A DNA stretch of 64,000 nt from Diprion similis (lineage: Eukaryota > Arthropoda > Insecta > Hymenoptera > Diprionidae): positions 408,501-472,500 of the forward strand of contig NC_060113.1 of NCBI RefSeq assembly GCF_021155765.1. The letters are read 5' to 3'. Made by a program: the position numbers and the translations under genes. A model generated the notes under the pieces. That model saw only the letters and a list, made by a program, of their open reading frames with translations. It searched no databases and was not told the DNA's origin. Shown here piece after piece: positions 60,665 to 64,000 of this stretch (position 1 is the stretch's first letter; each line of letters opens with the position of its first letter).

Positions 60665-62117
60665 CCATTATAGTTTTTAACGCTTTTTCAAGAATGGATT
60701 TCGAAAACCGGTGTTGGAAAATGAGTCCAAGTCACTGCGTTCATCTATAAAAACTTAAGAGTTGAAAAATTACTCCTTATACCAAAATTCCTTCAATTCA
60801 AAAAATTGTTCGTCGACATTTCCACTTTCCAAAAAAGCTTCTATCTATTATTATCATAATTAAAATCTCACATCGACAACATCTGAATTCTTTATGAATC
60901 GTCATCAACTTTCATTAAACTTAAGTCTGGTCTATCCGGTAGGTCTTTTCATTAAATACAATTAAGATCCGAATTATTAGTTTATAAATGCTTAATCACG
61001 GTCTTTATTATTACAATTTGTATCAATTTTCCAACACACACAATCACTAGCATAGTAATCACATTTTCTCAATACAACTAATAATTAAAAATATATTTAC
61101 ACATATTTAGATCTATTCATACATTCGTCACTTGTCTCATACCAAGTTTATTTCACAATATTTACATACTTACTTATGCTTTAGGTACATACATGAGTAC
61201 CGTAAATATCGCTTAAAGTGGGCTAGTCAACCAACCTCAGGCAACTTTATGCCATGCGTCAACCATTGCGAGCTGGCCTTTAGCATGGATGTAAGTTGTC
61301 CATCTTAAGAGATATTCATGGTGTAAATTTGATTAATCTTTGATTTTACTTCTTACTTTCAAGTGTTTCTTGTTCAACACATAAGGCCACTTATTTGTTA
61401 CAGAACGTATAAAAGTATTTCAAAAGTAAATGCATGCACGACTTTATAGAATATTCATACGTATGAACAAATTACCAATAAGCGCAATTATAAATATACT
61501 TATCGAGGTACTATACGGCTCGTAAGCTCCAAATATCCTAGGTATGTATATGTATGAGCCATGGCAAAGAACATACTGGTGGGACCGGTATCAACGAAGG
61601 GTAAATGCTGTATACAGCGCCATTAAAGAACAAAAATCAATTGTACAGAGCAGAAAATTCTGGAAGAAAAGATCCAATCTCAAATAATCACACATTTACC
61701 AATTTGCAACTTGGAATAATATCGGATCAGTGGTATTGACAGCAAAGTCAATAAATTATTCTACGTCGTGAAACAGAGACAAAGAGAAAAATTAGATGAG
61801 TGTAAAAAATCACCTCCAGAACCGGTTTTATGACTTGTCAACTTGTTTAGAAAAAATATGCCGTACTTCCATAACTCCGATATCGCATGTTACATTTCAG
61901 TGGGTTACTGAAAATATCAAAGAGTAAGGATACAAGTTCATTGGTAATCGATGGCTCAAAAACTTGTGTCTCTGTGAAATAAAGACGCAGGTAACATAAA
62001 AGATGTTCCGAGTTATGCAAACCTGCACGTTACCAGATATGTTACGGGCATTGTGTAGGTAGACTGCAAAAACTGAATAATCCTAGCCGAAACCCTTGTG
62101 ATTATCTCCATACTGAA
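60665..62117. other. TRAF4 3' UTR and spacer
   Basis: A minus-strand poly(A) signal (TTTATT) at 61004-61009 would give TRAF4 a 3' UTR of about 1.1 kb. I see no coding signal. Confidence 0.5.
61004..61009 (-). terminator. Possible TRAF4 poly(A) signal
   Basis: AATAAA on the minus strand, about 1.1 kb after the TRAF4 stop. Confidence 0.4.
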
Positions 62118-64000
62118 TCAAACGGCGACTATTTTACTAGGATCAACTTTCACTCTGATAAACATCGTGTCATCTTTGACAAAATGTCGTTTTTTCACCA
62201 TCTCATGAGATACGAACCTAGGAAAACCAAAGCCTAGGGAATCAGGCTCACGACTAGGTCTCTGAAAATTTTTCCAGGTTGGATCAGGTATAAAGCTTTC
62301 TACGATGTTGCACGCCTTCTCTGCGACGACTGTTTGATCGAACATCGTAAAAGAGACGCTGTGGGAAAAAGGCCAGCGCAACAAAGCATCATATTCCCCT
62401 GGCAAAATCTTGATGTATATAGAAATGTGGCTTCCTTCGCCGGTTCCATTCCCGTTTAAGAAAACAGATGCCTGCCAGAAATCAAAATAAAAAACATGTT
62501 AGCTTCACGAAAAAATACATCTTTTCTATTCTTCAAAACGAATCCATAAGGATTTGAGATTTACAGAACAAAAAATGTTTGTTACCTGCAATTTATACCC
62601 ATATTGACTAGTATAAAAAGGTGGACTAACTAGCTCCATGCCTTCTTTGACCTTCGCTTCAGACATTTTTGCGGTGTAGTCGGATATCTTCCATATCAGT
62701 GTACCGGTGTAATTAAGTGATAATTTACTGATCGCCGACTTCAGACTAGTAATTTGATGCTGTTGCTTCGTAACAACACTGCACATCAAGCTCAAGTGCA
62801 TTTTTGTCGATTCTTCAAGATGTTTATCCAAAGAAAATCTATTACCCTGTCAAGATATTGAAAAAAGGATCAATATAATTGTAACAAGACAAATACAGCG
62901 TGTCTTATAAAAAACTGAGAAGTATTTCAAAAACTTTACTCCCTAGAGTATGTGGACTTGCAGGCAAAGTTACGGTTATCTAAGCCTTAATATGAACATT
63001 GTCTACCTTGAAACGGCACCCAGCATCTTTGAAGGTGCACGAAAGTAGATGCGTTGTGCAATGGTCCTTCAGGTGAACTTCGAGATCCTCCCTGGGCAAC
63101 ACTGCTGTCTCACATCGATGGGGACAAGCAACAGGAAAACGACCACACTTTGCGTGATGTGCACCAAGAGTATCAAATACGAATTCCTTGTTACAGTAAC
63201 GGCAGGCTACCAGCCTCTTTGCGCATTCACCTAATTTATGCTGACTTAGATGCCTTCTCTGCACTTTCATGCCACACTTGTTCTCGCAATATAGTGGCTC
63301 ATAGCCGCAAGTACCACTGTGTTTCTGTAAGAATGAAATTTGGAAAATTATAATACTAATGTAACAATGTAATAGTTTCAATCATCGACAACGCAAATAA
63401 GTTTGAAAAAAGGAACAAAAGCCTGTGGCTCTGTAATTTATTTGACATGCAGGTAATTCTATTTATGAGTTAGATGTAGAACTGAAATCCGAACGTTAGT
63501 CCAGAAACGAACAGTTATATCTAGAAAGGGTCTGAGCTTCCGGGAATCAGTAAGTATCCGAAATATACAATAATTATCCTTACCTCAAGGGTATGACCAG
63601 TAAATTCCTTAGCACAAAAGTCGCACCTGGCCCGTCGCTGGGCACACGTGTATTTGAGATGGTCCTCCATTAGAACCCGCGGAATCATTGCCCCACATTT
63701 GTTACTGCATGGTATAGCGTCATGTTTACACGTGTTCAAGTGAGCCTGAAACAGATCAGATTCAGCCGTTAGATTTCTACATTTTTGTAAGTTCTGCATT
63801 AGAAGAAGAAACGAGTCAGGCTTAGAAAAATTACGATACAATCACGAGAGAATTTTTGCAAAGTTAGTCAAGATTCTGCATCGCATATACACATCGCAAC
63901 TGAATCGGTGATCGAGAACAAAAATTCAATAGTATTATTATTAACGTAATAAAAAAAACTCACTTTTAGCTTTCTAAGTTCATCTGACCATTTGCAGCCG
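62118..64000 (-). CDS. TRAF4: TRAF4 orthologue, 3' part (TRAF zinc fingers and MATH domain)
   Basis: Five exons are visible, from the right: 64000-63964 (cut by the window edge), 63745-63584, 63324-63007, 62846-62586, 62471-62118 (stop TGA); about 376 codons. The first exons encode TRAF-type zinc fingers with regular Cys/His spacing (CSNKCG, CDFCAKEF, CENKCG, CRYCNKEF, CPHRCE). A short helical stretch follows, then the MATH/TRAF domain from GTLIWKISDYTAKM to FIRV. The stretches EYDALLRWPFSHSVSFT and DPTWKNFQRP match TRAF4 specifically, rather than TRAF2 or TRAF6. The N-terminal RING and first zinc fingers lie beyond the window. In insects this protein links receptors to JNK signalling and affects adherens junctions and apoptosis. 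Confidence 0.94.

Overview
This window is nuclear DNA of an animal, almost certainly an insect. Every recognisable gene is split by GT-AG introns, many of them only 60 to 300 bases long. The spacer DNA is AT-rich with microsatellites and small non-autonomous transposons, and the proteins read as single-copy arthropod orthologues. An intact CSB/ERCC6 gene, which is known to be absent from Drosophila, argues against a higher fly. A hymenopteran, perhaps a sawfly, is my best guess, but the sequence alone does not prove it. There is no bacterial, phage or CRISPR content.

Layout, left to right. (1) 0.1-1.3 kb, +: 3' end of an N4BP1-like NYN-domain RNase. (2) 2.0-6.9 kb, -: ERCC6 (CSB) in 15 exons, tail to tail with gene 1. 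(3) 7.7-10.1 kb, -: a phospholipase B-like (PLBD/lama) protein that appears to have lost its catalytic cysteine. (4) 10.1-17.5 kb: a gene-poor stretch holding a TTAA-flanked piggyBac-type MITE and promoter-like sequence. (5) 17.5-21.1 kb, +: a MOXD1/DBH-like copper monooxygenase. (6) 23.2-28.2 kb, -: the BCR/ABR homologue (coiled coil, DH, PH, C2, RhoGAP). (7) 28.2-36.5 kb: repeat-rich spacer with a four-copy tandem repeat, a 1-kb minisatellite of 26-base units and possible noncoding exons on the minus strand. (8) 36.5-64 kb: a compact cluster of ARMC5 (+), TMEM120 (+), an unrecognised 85-residue membrane microprotein (-), DENR (+), RNA polymerase III subunit RPC9/CRCP (-), Atg1/ULK (+), TSPO (-), TRAPPC11 (-) and the 3' part of TRAF4 (-).

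I rebuilt the exon-intron structures by hand. Wherever a gene is complete, the summed coding exons are a multiple of three: ERCC6 1197 aa, PLBD 552, MOXD1 599, BCR 1078, ARMC5 853, TMEM120 354, DENR 173, RPC9 132, Atg1 755, TSPO 169, TRAPPC11 1094. The genes are mostly unrelated housekeeping functions: DNA repair, RNA decay, lysosome, Rho signalling, translation reinitiation, Pol III transcription, autophagy, vesicle tethering and TRAF signalling. They are neighbours, not an operon. Local coupling is limited to shared ends: DENR and the microprotein gene are head to head over about 250 bases, and DENR and RPC9 appear to share a two-way poly(A) region.

The most novel items are the microprotein gene at 43.6-43.9 kb, the PLBD protein without its nucleophile, an open frame of about 140 codons directly after the ERCC6 stop, a GC-AG intron in ARMC5, and two small transposon-like elements with clear inverted ends.
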